Shown one piece after another: positions 25,331 to 33,525 of a stretch of DNA of 64,000 bases. Where the stretch lies: the NCBI RefSeq assembly GCF_004681975.1, contig NZ_SMLK01000003.1, positions 1-64,000 of the forward strand, given 5' to 3'. Origin of the DNA: Ramlibacter humi (GTDB lineage Bacteria; Pseudomonadota; Gammaproteobacteria; Burkholderiales; Burkholderiaceae_C). Positions within the stretch are counted from its first letter, which is position 1. Each line of letters opens with the position of its first letter. Under the pieces are notes generated by a model that worked only from the letters and a program-made list of their open reading frames with translations, had not been told where the DNA came from and searched no databases. Made by a program: the position numbers and the translations under genes.

Positions 25331-26890
25331 TCAGAGCGCCTTGCGCAGGTTGGCTGGTGCGATGCGCAGCGCTTCGCGGTATTTGGCGACGGTGCGGCGC
25401 GCGCACTCGATGCCCTGTTCCTTCAGCATCTCGGAGATCTGGCTGTCGGACAGCGGCTTCTTGCCGTCTTCCGCCGAGACGAACTGGCGGATCAGCGCAC
25501 GCACCGCGGTGGACGAAGCGTTGCCGCCCGTCTCGGTACCGAGCGCCGAGCCGAAGAAGTACTTCAGCTCGAAGGTGCCGAATGGCGTGGACATGTACTT
25601 GGCGGTGGTCACGCGCGAGATGGTGGACTCGTGCAGGCCCAGCTCGTCGGCGATCTCGCGCAGCACCAGCGGGCGCATGGCCAGCTCGCCGTGCACGAAG
25701 AAGTTCTTCTGCCGCTCGACGATGGCGTTGGACACGCGCAGGATGGTGTCGAAGCGCTGCTGGATGTTCTTGATGAACCAGCGCGCTTCCTGCAGGCGCT
25801 GCTGCAGCGCCTGGTGGCCCTCGCCCTTGTGCGCCTTCAGCGCGCCGGCGTAGATGTCGTGCACGCGCAGCCGCGGCATGACGTCGGGGTTCAGCTGCAC
25901 GCGGAAGCGGAACTGGCCGCCGCGGCCGACCTTGCTGACCAGCACGTCGGGCACGACGATGTTTCGCTCGACGTTCACGAAGCGGCGGCCCGGCTTGGGT
26001 TCCAGGCGCGTGATCAGCGCCATCGCGGCGCGGATGCGCGCTTCGGTCCCGGCGCAAAGCTGCGCCAGGCGCTTCACGTCGCGGCGCGCCAGCAGGTCCA
26101 TCGGGTGGCGGCAGATCGCCAGCGCGGTGGCGCACGCCTCGTCGCCGTCGCCGTCGCAGTCCGACTGGCGTGCGAGCAGCTGCAGCGTCAGGCATTCGGC
26201 CAGCGACCGCGCGCCGACGCCCGCGGGCTCCAGGTGGTGCAGCAGGCGCAGCGCCACGGTGAAGCGGTGCACCAGCTCTTCCTGCTGCTCGACATCGTCA
26301 GGCGCCAGGCCCGCAGCCAGCGCTTCCGGCGTGTCTTCCAGGTAACCGTCGTCGTTCAGCGACTCGATCAGGAACCGCAGCGCCGCGCGGTCTTCCTCGG
26401 TGAGGCGAAGCGCCAGCACCTGGCGATGCAGGTGGTCCTGCAGCGATTCGTGCGGGTGCGCCAGGTCGGCGGCATCGACTTCATCGTCGCCGCCCAGGTT
26501 GTTCTTGCGGGGCTGCGCGTCACCGCCCCACTCGCCGTCGTCGGGCACGACTTCTGTGCTGCCGTCGCCTTCCCAGTCGCTGGGTGCTTCCGCGGGCGCG
26601 GCCTCGCCTTCGTCGGCACTGGACGACGTGGCCCGCTCACCCGGTTCGAACGAGGAGAACTCCTGCGCTTCCTCGCCCGAGTCGGCCGCAGGTGTGTCGG
26701 CCTGCGCGATGCCGAATTCCTCGCGCGGCGCCTCTTCCTGCGCGACTTCGAGAAAGGGGTTGTCGCCGAGCATCTGCTCGACTTCCTGGGACAGTTCCAG
26801 CGTGGACAGCTGGAGCAGCCGGATCGACTGCTGCAGCTGCGGCGTCAGCGCCAGGTGCTGCGAGACCCGAAGCGAGAGCCCCTGCTTCAT
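25331..26890 (-). CDS. rpoN: RNA polymerase sigma-54 factor
   Basis: RpoN directs RNA polymerase to -24/-12 promoters that need AAA+ activators. The 519-residue protein has the Gln/Leu-rich region I LSLRVSQHLALTPQLQQSIRLLQLSTLELSQE, an acidic linker at about residues 50-120, the core-binding and helix-turn-helix regions, and the C-terminal RpoN box ARRTVAKYRE. It lies 22 bases downstream of lptB in the common lpt-rpoN operon. Confidence 0.98.
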   Translation of the reverse strand: MKQGLSLRVSQHLALTPQLQQSIRLLQLSTLELSQEVEQMLGDNPFLEVAQEEAPREEFGIAQADTPAADSGEEAQEFSSFEPGERATSSSADEGEAAPAEAPSDWEGDGSTEVVPDDGEWGGDAQPRKNNLGGDDEVDAADLAHPHESLQDHLHRQVLALRLTEEDRAALRFLIESLNDDGYLEDTPEALAAGLAPDDVEQQEELVHRFTVALRLLHHLEPAGVGARSLAECLTLQLLARQSDCDGDGDEACATALAICRHPMDLLARRDVKRLAQLCAGTEARIRAAMALITRLEPKPGRRFVNVERNIVVPDVLVSKVGRGGQFRFRVQLNPDVMPRLRVHDIYAGALKAHKGEGHQALQQRLQEARWFIKNIQQRFDTILRVSNAIVERQKNFFVHGELAMRPLVLREIADELGLHESTISRVTTAKYMSTPFGTFELKYFFGSALGTETGGNASSTAVRALIRQFVSAEDGKKPLSDSQISEMLKEQGIECARRTVAKYREALRIAPANLRKAL

Positions 26891-26912
26891 GGGTACAGCT
26901 CCGGAACCATCC

Positions 26913-27707
26913 CTACATCCGGAAGTGCTCGCCGAGGTACACGCGGCGCACGTCGGCGTTGTTCACGATCTCGGCCGGCGTGCCCTGCGCCAGCACGTGG
27001 CCGTCGCTGATGATGTAGGCGTGGTCGCAGATGCCCAGCGTTTCGCGCACGTTGTGGTCGGTGATCAGCACGCCGATGCCGCGCGACTTCAGGAAGCCGA
27101 TGATGCGCTGGATCTCGATCACCGCGATGGGGTCGATGCCGGCGAACGGTTCGTCCAGCAGGATGAAGCGCGGCTGGGTGGCCAGCGCGCGGGCGATCTC
27201 CACGCGGCGGCGCTCGCCGCCGGACAGCGCCAGCGCCGGCGAGTCGCGCAGGTGGTCCACCCGCAGGTCCTGCAGCAGCGCGGTGAGGCGCTCCTCGATG
27301 GTGTCGCGCGTCAGCGAGCGGCCGTCGGCGTCGCGCTGCAGTTCCAGCACCGCGCGCACGTTGTCGGCCACGTTCAGCTTGCGGAAGATCGAAGCTTCCT
27401 GCGGCAGGTACGACAGGCCCAGGCGCGAGCGGCGGTGGATGGGCATGTGTTCCACCGCCCGGCCGTCGATGGAGATCTCGCCGGCGTCGGCGCGCACCAG
27501 GCCGACGATCATGTAGAACGAGGTGGTCTTGCCCGCGCCGTTCGGCCCCAGCAGGCCCACCACCTCGCCGTTGTTCACGCCCAGCGAGACGTCCTTGACG
27601 ACCTTGCGGCTGCCGTAGGTCTTCTGCAGGTGCCGGGCTTCCAGCCGGCTGGTCGCCATGCCGGGGGCGGCGGCCGCAGCGGCCGCCTCGGCGGGATCCA
27701 CCTTCAT
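26913..27707 (-). CDS. lptB: LPS export ABC transporter ATPase LptB
   Basis: LptB powers lipopolysaccharide extraction from the inner membrane with LptFG. The 264-residue protein has Walker A GPNGAGKTT at about residues 54-62, a Q-loop LPQEASIF, the ABC signature LSGGERRR, Walker B FILLDEPFAGIDP and the H-loop TDHNVRETL. About 16 extra Ala-rich residues precede the usual start; an internal ATG at 27659 is an alternative. The ATG at 27707 is kept because it overlaps the lptA stop (ATGA) and has a GGGGAG ribosome binding site. Confidence 0.97.
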   Translation of the reverse strand: MKVDPAEAAAAAAAPGMATSRLEARHLQKTYGSRKVVKDVSLGVNNGEVVGLLGPNGAGKTTSFYMIVGLVRADAGEISIDGRAVEHMPIHRRSRLGLSYLPQEASIFRKLNVADNVRAVLELQRDADGRSLTRDTIEERLTALLQDLRVDHLRDSPALALSGGERRRVEIARALATQPRFILLDEPFAGIDPIAVIEIQRIIGFLKSRGIGVLITDHNVRETLGICDHAYIISDGHVLAQGTPAEIVNNADVRRVYLGEHFRM

Positions 27708-28324
27708 TTGCGCTCCCCGCCCAGCGTGGCGCTGGGGCGCAGCGGCGCGGGCGGAGCGGCGCCGGGACGGGGCGCGCCGTTGGCCGGCGCCGACGCCGCG
27801 TCCTTGGGCGACAGCACCGCCCGGATGCGCCCACCCGCGTTGGGCGAAGTGGGGCCGCCGTCGACGGTGAACACGTCGGTGGGGTTGTCGTAGGTGATCA
27901 GGCTGCCCACCATCTCGTCGGTGAGGTTGGCCCCGCGGTAGCGGCGCATCTCGGCGCGGCGGATGAACTTCACCCGGTCGGCCTTGCCGTCGTATTCGAT
28001 GACTTCGCCCTCGCCTTCGATGTACTCGTCCACGCCCTCGCGCTTCTGGCGGTAGAACGCGCGCTGGCCCGGCTCGGCCGTGACCACGCCGTACTGGTAG
28101 CCCTCGGGATCTTGGCGCACGTCGACACGAGCGCCACGGATGAGGATGGTGCCCTTGGTCAGCACCACGCGGCCGCTGAAGACGCTGGTCTGGCGCAGGT
28201 CGTCATAGCGCAGCGCATCCGCCTCCACGTTCATCGGCTGGTTGCGGTCCGCCTTCTCCGCGAATGCGGACAGGACGGATGCCAGCCCGAGGGCAAGCAG
28301 GGTGGCGCGAAAGGCTGGTTTCAT
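27704..28324 (-). CDS. lptA: LPS transport periplasmic protein LptA
   Basis: LptA forms the periplasmic bridge for lipopolysaccharide. The 206-residue protein has a signal peptide (FRATLLALGLASVLSAFA) and an OstA/LptA beta-jellyroll with MNVEADALRYDDLRQTSVFSGRVVLTKGTILIRGARVDV, ending in a Pro/Ala-rich tail. The operon seems to begin here: a promoter is visible 24 bases upstream and lptC, usually just before lptA, is absent from the window. Confidence 0.94.
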   Translation of the reverse strand: MKPAFRATLLALGLASVLSAFAEKADRNQPMNVEADALRYDDLRQTSVFSGRVVLTKGTILIRGARVDVRQDPEGYQYGVVTAEPGQRAFYRQKREGVDEYIEGEGEVIEYDGKADRVKFIRRAEMRRYRGANLTDEMVGSLITYDNPTDVFTVDGGPTSPNAGGRIRAVLSPKDAASAPANGAPRPGAAPPAPLRPSATLGGERK

Positions 28325-28347
28325 AGCGGCATGAATCTTGCTGATGC

Positions 28348-28376
28348 ATTGTAGCGATCAGGCTCGCGCCCCCAAA
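28348..28376 (-). promoter_or_regulatory. Promoter of the lptA-lptB-rpoN operon
   Basis: On the complement strand TACAAT (28353-28348, five of six to -10 consensus) lies 17 bases downstream of TTTGGG, or 16 from TTGGGG (28375-28370), a modest -35. The predicted start is about 17 bases before the lptA ATG. It abuts the dsbA terminator. Confidence 0.55.
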
Positions 28377-28399
28377 GGAAAAGCCCGCCGAAGCGGGCT
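28374..28399 (-). terminator. Intrinsic terminator downstream of dsbA
   Basis: On the complement strand AGCCCGC pairs with GCGGGCT around a TTCG tetraloop (28399-28382), followed by TTTCCTTT. This is a good Rho-independent terminator for the leftward dsbA transcript and separates it from the lptA promoter. Confidence 0.8.
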
Positions 28400-28440
28400 C
28401 GGAATCCTCGGTATCGCTTGACAGCGGCAGGATGCCACGG

Positions 28441-28459
28441 GCCCACGCGATGCGTGGGC
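28441..28459 (-). other. Second hairpin just after dsbA
   Basis: GCCCACGC and GCGTGGGC form a perfect 8-bp stem around GAT, 8 bases after the dsbA stop. No T-run follows. It may protect the dsbA mRNA 3' end or add to termination at 28382. Confidence 0.5.
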
Positions 28460-28467
28460 TGCGGGCG

Positions 28468-29118
28468 TCACTTGCTCTTGCGCGCTTCCGCGATCAGGTA
28501 GTCGGTGACCTGCAGCGCCTTGGGCATGCTGCCGGCCATCGTGCCGTCGGTGTACCAGCGGCCGGCGATGCCCAGCGCGGGCACGCCTTCCACCTTGAAC
28601 GCATCCTGCAGCTGCGTGGCCTTGCGGGCCTTGGTGGAGACGGCGAACGAGTTGTAGATCTCCTGGAACTTGGCCTTGTCGAAGCCGTTCTTCTCGGCCC
28701 AGGCCAGGATCTCGGGTTCCTTCGCGGTCGGCTGCTTGTCGACGTGGATGGCGTTGAACACCTTCAGCTGCATCTGGTCAACCTTGCCCAGCGCTTCCAG
28801 CGTGTAGAACAGGCGCTGCTGGGGCACGAAGTCGTCGCGGAAGGCGACGGGCACGCGGCGCAGCACGACGTCGGCCGGCAGCTTCTTCTGCCAGGCTTCC
28901 AGCTGCGGCTCGAAGGCGTTGCAGTGCGGGCAGCTGTACCAGAAGAATTCCACGACCTCGATCTTGCCGGCGGGGGCCTCCACGGGAACGCGCTTGTCCA
29001 GCGTCTTGTAGTCGCTGCCGTCCTCGGGCTTCTTCTGCGCCCAGGCCAGGTGCGGCAGGCCCAGCCCTGCGGCGGCCACCACGGCGGCCGTGCCCACTGA
29101 AAACTCACGTCGGTTCAT
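28468..29118 (-). CDS. dsbA: Thiol:disulfide interchange protein DsbA
   Basis: DsbA introduces disulfide bonds into proteins in the periplasm. The 216-residue protein has the active site CPHC at residues 63-66 inside VVEFFWYSCPHCNAFEP and the cis-Pro region KVEGVPALGIAG. The N-terminus MNRREFSVG followed by an Ala-rich hydrophobic stretch and AWAQ looks like a twin-arginine (Tat) signal rather than an ordinary Sec or SRP signal, which is odd for DsbA. It is transcribed after the SPOR gene and ends at a clear terminator. Confidence 0.95.
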   Translation of the reverse strand: MNRREFSVGTAAVVAAAGLGLPHLAWAQKKPEDGSDYKTLDKRVPVEAPAGKIEVVEFFWYSCPHCNAFEPQLEAWQKKLPADVVLRRVPVAFRDDFVPQQRLFYTLEALGKVDQMQLKVFNAIHVDKQPTAKEPEILAWAEKNGFDKAKFQEIYNSFAVSTKARKATQLQDAFKVEGVPALGIAGRWYTDGTMAGSMPKALQVTDYLIAEARKSK

Positions 29119-29183
29119 GTCGGGTTTTTCTCCTTGAGGATGGGTCTGAGCGCATCGGTAGCCGAAGGTTCCGCTCGATTGGC

Positions 29184-29810
29184 TCAGCGCTGCACGCGCA
29201 CCAGGGCGGTTTCCAGGCCCACCGACTCGAGCTTTTCCTTGTTCTTCTCGGCCTCGTCCTTTTTCTCGAACGGGCCGACGCGCACGCGGAAGACCTGGCG
29301 GCCGGACTGCTCGCGCTCGGTGACCTTGGCTTCCACGCCCATGAGGGACAGCTTGGCGCGCTGCGCTTCGGCGTCCTCGGGGGTGCGGAAAGCACCCACC
29401 TGCACGAAGTAGAAGAAGGGATCGGCGCCCGGCGTGGCCGAGCGGGCCGCGGCGAGGTCGCCCAGCGGGTCGGCGCTGGCGGCTGGCGCGCGCGGCGCGG
29501 AAGCGGGCCTGTCGGGCGTGGCCGCCACGGGGGCCGAAGCCGCGCCGGAGGCGGCGGAAGCTGCGGGCGCGGGCGGCAGTGGCCTGGCCGGGTTCTTGCC
29601 GTACAGCGGCGCGTTGGGGTCCCAGTCCTTGTTCTTGCGCGACTCGGCCGCGTCCTGGTCGGGCGTGCGGGCCGGGTTCTTGGTGACGAAGGGGATGGGC
29701 ACCTTGGTGACGTACACCGCCACCGCCAGTGCCGCGCCGAGGCCCAGCACCACGCCGATGACGATGCCCACCAGGATGTTGCCGCGCTGCTTGTTCAAGG
29801 AATTGCTCAC
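29184..29810 (-). CDS. SPOR-domain membrane protein
   Basis: A 208-residue protein with a short cytosolic start, one membrane helix at residues about 11-35 ([23 protein letters not shown]), a Pro/Ala-rich periplasmic linker, and a C-terminal SPOR domain from about residue 130 ([26 protein letters not shown] ... VFRVRVGPF). SPOR domains bind denuded peptidoglycan at division sites. The gene overlaps the argS stop by four bases; argS-SPOR-dsbA is a frequent order in betaproteobacteria. Confidence 0.93.
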   Translation of the reverse strand: MSNSLNKQRGNILVGIVIGVVLGLGAALAVAVYVTKVPIPFVTKNPARTPDQDAAESRKNKDWDPNAPLYGKNPARPLPPAPAASAASGAASAPVAATPDRPASAPRAPAASADPLGDLAAARSATPGADPFFYFVQVGAFRTPEDAEAQRAKLSLMGVEAKVTEREQSGRQVFRVRVGPFEKKDEAEKNKEKLESVGLETALVRVQR

Positions 29811-31480
29811 ATCTTCTCCGGGGCACCGACGCCAAGCACCGCCAGGCCGTTGCGCAGCACCTGTGCGGTGGCGGCCACCAGGGCCAGCCGCGCATCGCGC
29901 ACGCGCGGGTCGTCCACCAGGATGCGCTCGGCATCATAGTAGGAGTGGTAGGCGCCGGCGAGTTCGCGCAGGTAGAACGTCACGTCGTGCGGGGCGAAAT
30001 CGGCGGCGGCGGACGTCAGCATGTCGGGATATTTCGCGAGGGCCAGCATCAGCGACAACGCGGCCGGGCTGTCCAGCGCCGACAGGTCGGCCGATTTCAA
30101 GGTGTTCGCGTCGCCACCCCACGCCGCCAGCACGGAGCAGATGCGCGCGTGCGCGTACTGGACGTAGTACACGGGGTTGTCGTTGTTCTGCGCCAGCGCC
30201 AGGTCGACGTCGAACACGTACTCGGTGTCCGGCTTGCGCGACAGCAGGAAGAAGCGCACCGCGTCCTTGCTGGTCCACTCCACCAGGTCGCGCAACGTCA
30301 CGTAGCTGCCGGCGCGCTTGCTGATCTTCACTTCCTGGCCGCCGCGCATCACGCGCACCATGGTGTGCAGCACGTAGTCGGGAAAGCCCTGCGGGATGCC
30401 CACGCCCGCGGCCTGCAGGCCCGCGCGCACGCGCGCGATGGTGCCGTGGTGGTCCGTGCCCTGGATGTTCACCGCCTTGGGGAAGCCCCGCTCCCACTTG
30501 CCGATGTGGTACGCAACGTCGGGCACGAAGTAGGTGTACGTGCCGTCGGACTTGCGCATCACGCGGTCCTTGTCGTCGCCGTACTCGGTGGACTTCAGCC
30601 ACAGCGCGCCGTCCTGCTCGTAGGTCTTGCCGGCGGCCACCAGGCGCTTGACGGTGTCGTCCACCTTGCCCGTGGCGTACAGGCTGGACTCGAGGTAGTA
30701 GTTGTCGAACTTCACCGCGAAAGCCTGCAGGTCCAGGTCCTGCTCGTGGCGCAGGTAGGCGACGGCGAACTGGCGGATGCCGTCCAGGTCGTTGACGTCA
30801 CCGGACGCAGTGAACTCGCGGTCGTCGGCCTTCACCGTCTTCTTCGCGAGGAAGTCGTTGGCGATGTCCTGGATGTAGTCGCCGTTGTACGCGGCCTCGG
30901 GCCACTGCGCGTCGCCCGGCCTGAAGCCCCTGGCGCGCAGCTGCGTCGACGTGGCCAGCGTGCCGATCTGCACGCCGGCGTCGTTGTAGTAGAACTCGCG
31001 GTACACGTCCCAGCCCTGCGACGCGTACAGGTTGCAGATGGCGTCGCCCAGCGCGGCCTGGCGGCCGTGGCCCACGTGCAGCGGGCCGGTGGGGTTGGCG
31101 GACACGAATTCCACGATCACGCGCCGGCCGTTGGCGGCGCAGCTGCCGAAACGGGCGCCGTCTTCCAGCACTTCGCGCACCACCTGCTGCTTGGCAGCCG
31201 GCTTGAGGCGGATGTTCAGGAAGCCGGGGCCGGCGATCTCGATGGCGTCCACCCAGCGCTGGAAGGCGGGGGACGCCAGCAGGTCGGCCTTGAGCGACTC
31301 GGCCAGCTGGCGCGGGTTCAGCTTCAGCGGCTTGGCCAGCTGCATGGCCGCGGTGCATGCCAGGTCGCCATGCGCCGCCGCCTTGGGCGACTCGAACGCG
31401 GCTTTCGCGCCCGCGCCCGGCGACAGCTTGTCCAGCCCGGACGCCAGCGCGCCCAGGAGTTCTTCTTTCACGAGGAGCAT
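29807..31480 (-). CDS. argS: Arginyl-tRNA synthetase
   Basis: ArgS charges tRNA-Arg. The 557-residue class I enzyme has the HIGH equivalent [13 protein letters not shown], the KMSKS-like [17 protein letters not shown], and the C-terminal DALR anticodon-binding domain ending [15 protein letters not shown]. Length fits. Upstream, a TAAAAT element (31492-31487) lies only 6 bases from the ATG and no ribosome binding site is evident, so its mRNA may be leaderless or nearly so. Confidence 0.97.
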   Translation of the reverse strand: MLLVKEELLGALASGLDKLSPGAGAKAAFESPKAAAHGDLACTAAMQLAKPLKLNPRQLAESLKADLLASPAFQRWVDAIEIAGPGFLNIRLKPAAKQQVVREVLEDGARFGSCAANGRRVIVEFVSANPTGPLHVGHGRQAALGDAICNLYASQGWDVYREFYYNDAGVQIGTLATSTQLRARGFRPGDAQWPEAAYNGDYIQDIANDFLAKKTVKADDREFTASGDVNDLDGIRQFAVAYLRHEQDLDLQAFAVKFDNYYLESSLYATGKVDDTVKRLVAAGKTYEQDGALWLKSTEYGDDKDRVMRKSDGTYTYFVPDVAYHIGKWERGFPKAVNIQGTDHHGTIARVRAGLQAAGVGIPQGFPDYVLHTMVRVMRGGQEVKISKRAGSYVTLRDLVEWTSKDAVRFFLLSRKPDTEYVFDVDLALAQNNDNPVYYVQYAHARICSVLAAWGGDANTLKSADLSALDSPAALSLMLALAKYPDMLTSAAADFAPHDVTFYLRELAGAYHSYYDAERILVDDPRVRDARLALVAATAQVLRNGLAVLGVGAPEKM

Positions 31481-31614
31481 CGCGGGATTTTAAGGAACGG
31501 GCCGGGAATGCTTTTTTCCTCGGTCATCCGGAGGGCGCCCTCCCACCACGAGGGGACGCGTCCGTGCCGGGCAGCGCTCTACAAAGGCGGTCCTTAACGA
31601 CTCAGGAGGAAACC

Positions 31615-31839
31615 ATGCACAAGCTCACCCTCGCCGCCGCCATCGGTCTGGCTCTCGCGTTCGGCACGGCTCACGCCGCTTCCCATGCGGGCGACAAGCA
31701 CGACGACGCCAAGCATGAAGAAGGCAAGCACACGCAGGCCAACCGCATGAAGACCTGCAGCGCCGATGCCAAGGCCAAGGGCCTCAAGGGCGACGAGCGC
31801 AAGGCCTTCATGAGCGACTGCCTCAGGAAGAAGGCCTGA
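31615..31839 (+). CDS. psiF: PsiF-like periplasmic small protein
   Basis: A 74-residue protein with a signal peptide of about 21 residues (LTLAAAIGLALAFGTAHA), a His/Lys/Asp-rich stretch, then one PsiF repeat NRMKTCSADAKAKGLKGDER with a second Cys in MSDCL. PsiF is phosphate-starvation inducible in E. coli; its role is unknown. A strong CAGGAGGAAACC ribosome binding site precedes the ATG. The His-rich segment could bind metal, which is speculation. Confidence 0.85.
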   Translation: MHKLTLAAAIGLALAFGTAHAASHAGDKHDDAKHEEGKHTQANRMKTCSADAKAKGLKGDERKAFMSDCLRKKA

Positions 31840-31873
31840 CGCGGCGGCCGCGGGTACGCGCCCGCGGCGTCAG
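31836..31873. terminator. Bidirectional hairpin between psiF and the DUF2214 gene
   Basis: CTGACG pairs with CGTCAG as an outer stem and CCGCGGG with CCCGCGG as an inner stem, around TACGCG. The structure contains both facing stop codons. No T-run is present in either direction, so it is probably a stabilising or Rho-assisted end. Confidence 0.45.
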
Positions 31874-32328
31874 CCCATCGCGCCGAACCCGCGCGCGAGG
31901 AACGTCGCCGCCAGCGGGATCAGCGGGATGAGGTGCGCCTGGCGCATCACCTGGCGGCGCACGTTTCGCACTTCCCCGGCGCCGGGCAGGCTGCCGTCCG
32001 CGCGCAGGGCCTTGCGCCACGCGACGAAGCGCAGGGTCGGGCCGATCGACATCAGCCCGACGATCGCGAACATGACCAGCTTGGCCCACAGCAGCCAGTT
32101 GTGGCCGTACCAGCTGGCGCCCTTGGCACCCAGGAATACGCGCGCCGCGCCCGTGGCCAGCACGGCCATGGCCGCGATGCCGTAGACACGGTCCACCACC
32201 ACCAGCCTCTCCACCACGGCGGCGTTCAGCCACTCGGTCCGGCACAACGCGGCTTCGCTGGCGACGAACACCACCAGGGTCAGGATGGCCAGCAGGTGGG
32301 CGTAGGCGAGCAGGGCTTCGGTGGTCAT
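31870..32328 (-). CDS. DUF2214 family inner-membrane protein
   Basis: A 152-residue membrane protein with four hydrophobic helices: LLAYAHLLAILTLVVFVASEAALC, VVDRVYGIAAMAVLATGAARVFLG, YGHNWLLWAKLVMFAIVGLMS and IPLIPLAATFLARG. Conserved His in AYAHLL and GHNW suggests possible heme or metal contact, as in related membrane families, though no function is established. Its ATG overlaps the stop of the LysR gene (ATGA), so both are co-translated. Confidence 0.82.
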   Translation of the reverse strand: MTTEALLAYAHLLAILTLVVFVASEAALCRTEWLNAAVVERLVVVDRVYGIAAMAVLATGAARVFLGAKGASWYGHNWLLWAKLVMFAIVGLMSIGPTLRFVAWRKALRADGSLPGAGEVRNVRRQVMRQAHLIPLIPLAATFLARGFGAMG

Positions 32329-33257
32329 CCGGTGGCGGGCGTGCGGCGCCAGAACTCGGGCTGGCCGAAGTGTTCCTTCAGGAACTCGATCCACAGGCGC
32401 ACGCGCACCGGCAGGTGCTTGCGCTGCGGGAACACGGCGTAGATGCCGTTGGGCGGCGCGGCGAAATCGGCCAGCACCTCCACCAGCCGGCCGGCCTGCA
32501 GGTCGGTTTCCACTTCCCAGGTGCTGCGCCAGGCGATGCCCCAGCCGCGCAGGCACCAGTCGTGCAGCACCTGGCCGTCGGAGCAGTCCAGCGGACCGCC
32601 GGGGCGGAAGTGGAAGACGTCGCGGCCTTCGCCTTTCGGCACGCTGAAGGCCCAGCCGCGCACCTGCGACGCGTCGCTCGACAGGATGAGGCAGTCGAAG
32701 CGCGACAGGTCGTTGGGGTGCTCGGGCGTGCCGTGCCGCTCCAGGTAGGCGGGCGTCGCCACGCACAGCCGCCGGTTGTCCGCCAGCCGCACGCTGACGA
32801 GCGAAGAGTCGGGCAGGTCGCCCACGCGCACCGCGCAGTCGTAGCCTTCGGCCGCCAGGTCCACCACGCGATCGCTGAGGTTGAGCGACACCGTCACATC
32901 CTGGTGCAGTTCGCGGAAACGCGGCACCAGCGGCGCGACATGGCGGCGGCCGAACCCGGCCGGCGCGGTGAGCCGCAGGTGGCCGCTGGCTTTCACGCCT
33001 CCGGCCATCACGCTGGCTTCGGCGTTGCTGATGTCCGCCAGCAGGCGCTGGCAGTCTTCCAGGAAGGCACTGCCTTCGTGCGTCAAGGTCAGCCGGCGCG
33101 TGGTGCGCACGAGCAGTTTCACGCCCAGCCGTTCCTCCAGCGCATCCAGCCGCCGGCCCATGATGGCCGGCGCCACGCCTTCGGCTTTCGCGGCCGCCGT
33201 CAAGCTGCCGCGGGTGGCCACCGAGACGAAAGACTCGAGCTGCTTGAGTTTGTCCAT
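32325..33257 (-). CDS. LysR-family transcriptional regulator
   Basis: A 310-residue regulator with the winged helix-turn-helix at the N-terminus ([42 protein letters not shown]) and a LysR substrate domain with [23 protein letters not shown]. It is close to the AaeR/DmlR-type group. It is divergent from malate synthase G across 268 bases and co-translated with the DUF2214 gene. Control of glcB is plausible from position but not shown. Confidence 0.93.
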   Translation of the reverse strand: MDKLKQLESFVSVATRGSLTAAAKAEGVAPAIMGRRLDALEERLGVKLLVRTTRRLTLTHEGSAFLEDCQRLLADISNAEASVMAGGVKASGHLRLTAPAGFGRRHVAPLVPRFRELHQDVTVSLNLSDRVVDLAAEGYDCAVRVGDLPDSSLVSVRLADNRRLCVATPAYLERHGTPEHPNDLSRFDCLILSSDASQVRGWAFSVPKGEGRDVFHFRPGGPLDCSDGQVLHDWCLRGWGIAWRSTWEVETDLQAGRLVEVLADFAAPPNGIYAVFPQRKHLPVRVRLWIEFLKEHFGQPEFWRRTPATG

Positions 33258-33525
33258 GCCAAGGCGAATTATGCGGACGCAAGTTTGGAATAGGCCAGTT
33301 TTCGGCCGAGATTTACTGCTGAGTTATTTTGAAGCGACGGCGGCGCTCACCGCGCGCAATAGGCGCCGCGAGTCGACAGAAGACGGCATTCAACTCACAA
33401 AAGTTCAGAATCAAATCACTGCGCGCCGCCTAAACGCAGAGACAGGGTTCGAATACAGTCACGCGCTGACCCGGCCGCATTGGCGGCCGTCTGCCGTTTC
33501 GCCGATTCGCAAGGAGCCCGTTCCC
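33258..33525. promoter_or_regulatory. AT-richer divergent control region between LysR gene and glcB
   Basis: This 268-base gap is visibly less GC-rich than its surroundings, with runs such as TTACTGCTGAGTTATTTTG and AAAAGTTCAGAATCAAATC. It separates two divergent genes and ends with the glcB ribosome binding site AAGGAG. No confident sigma-70 pair or LysR box could be fixed by eye. Confidence 0.4.
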
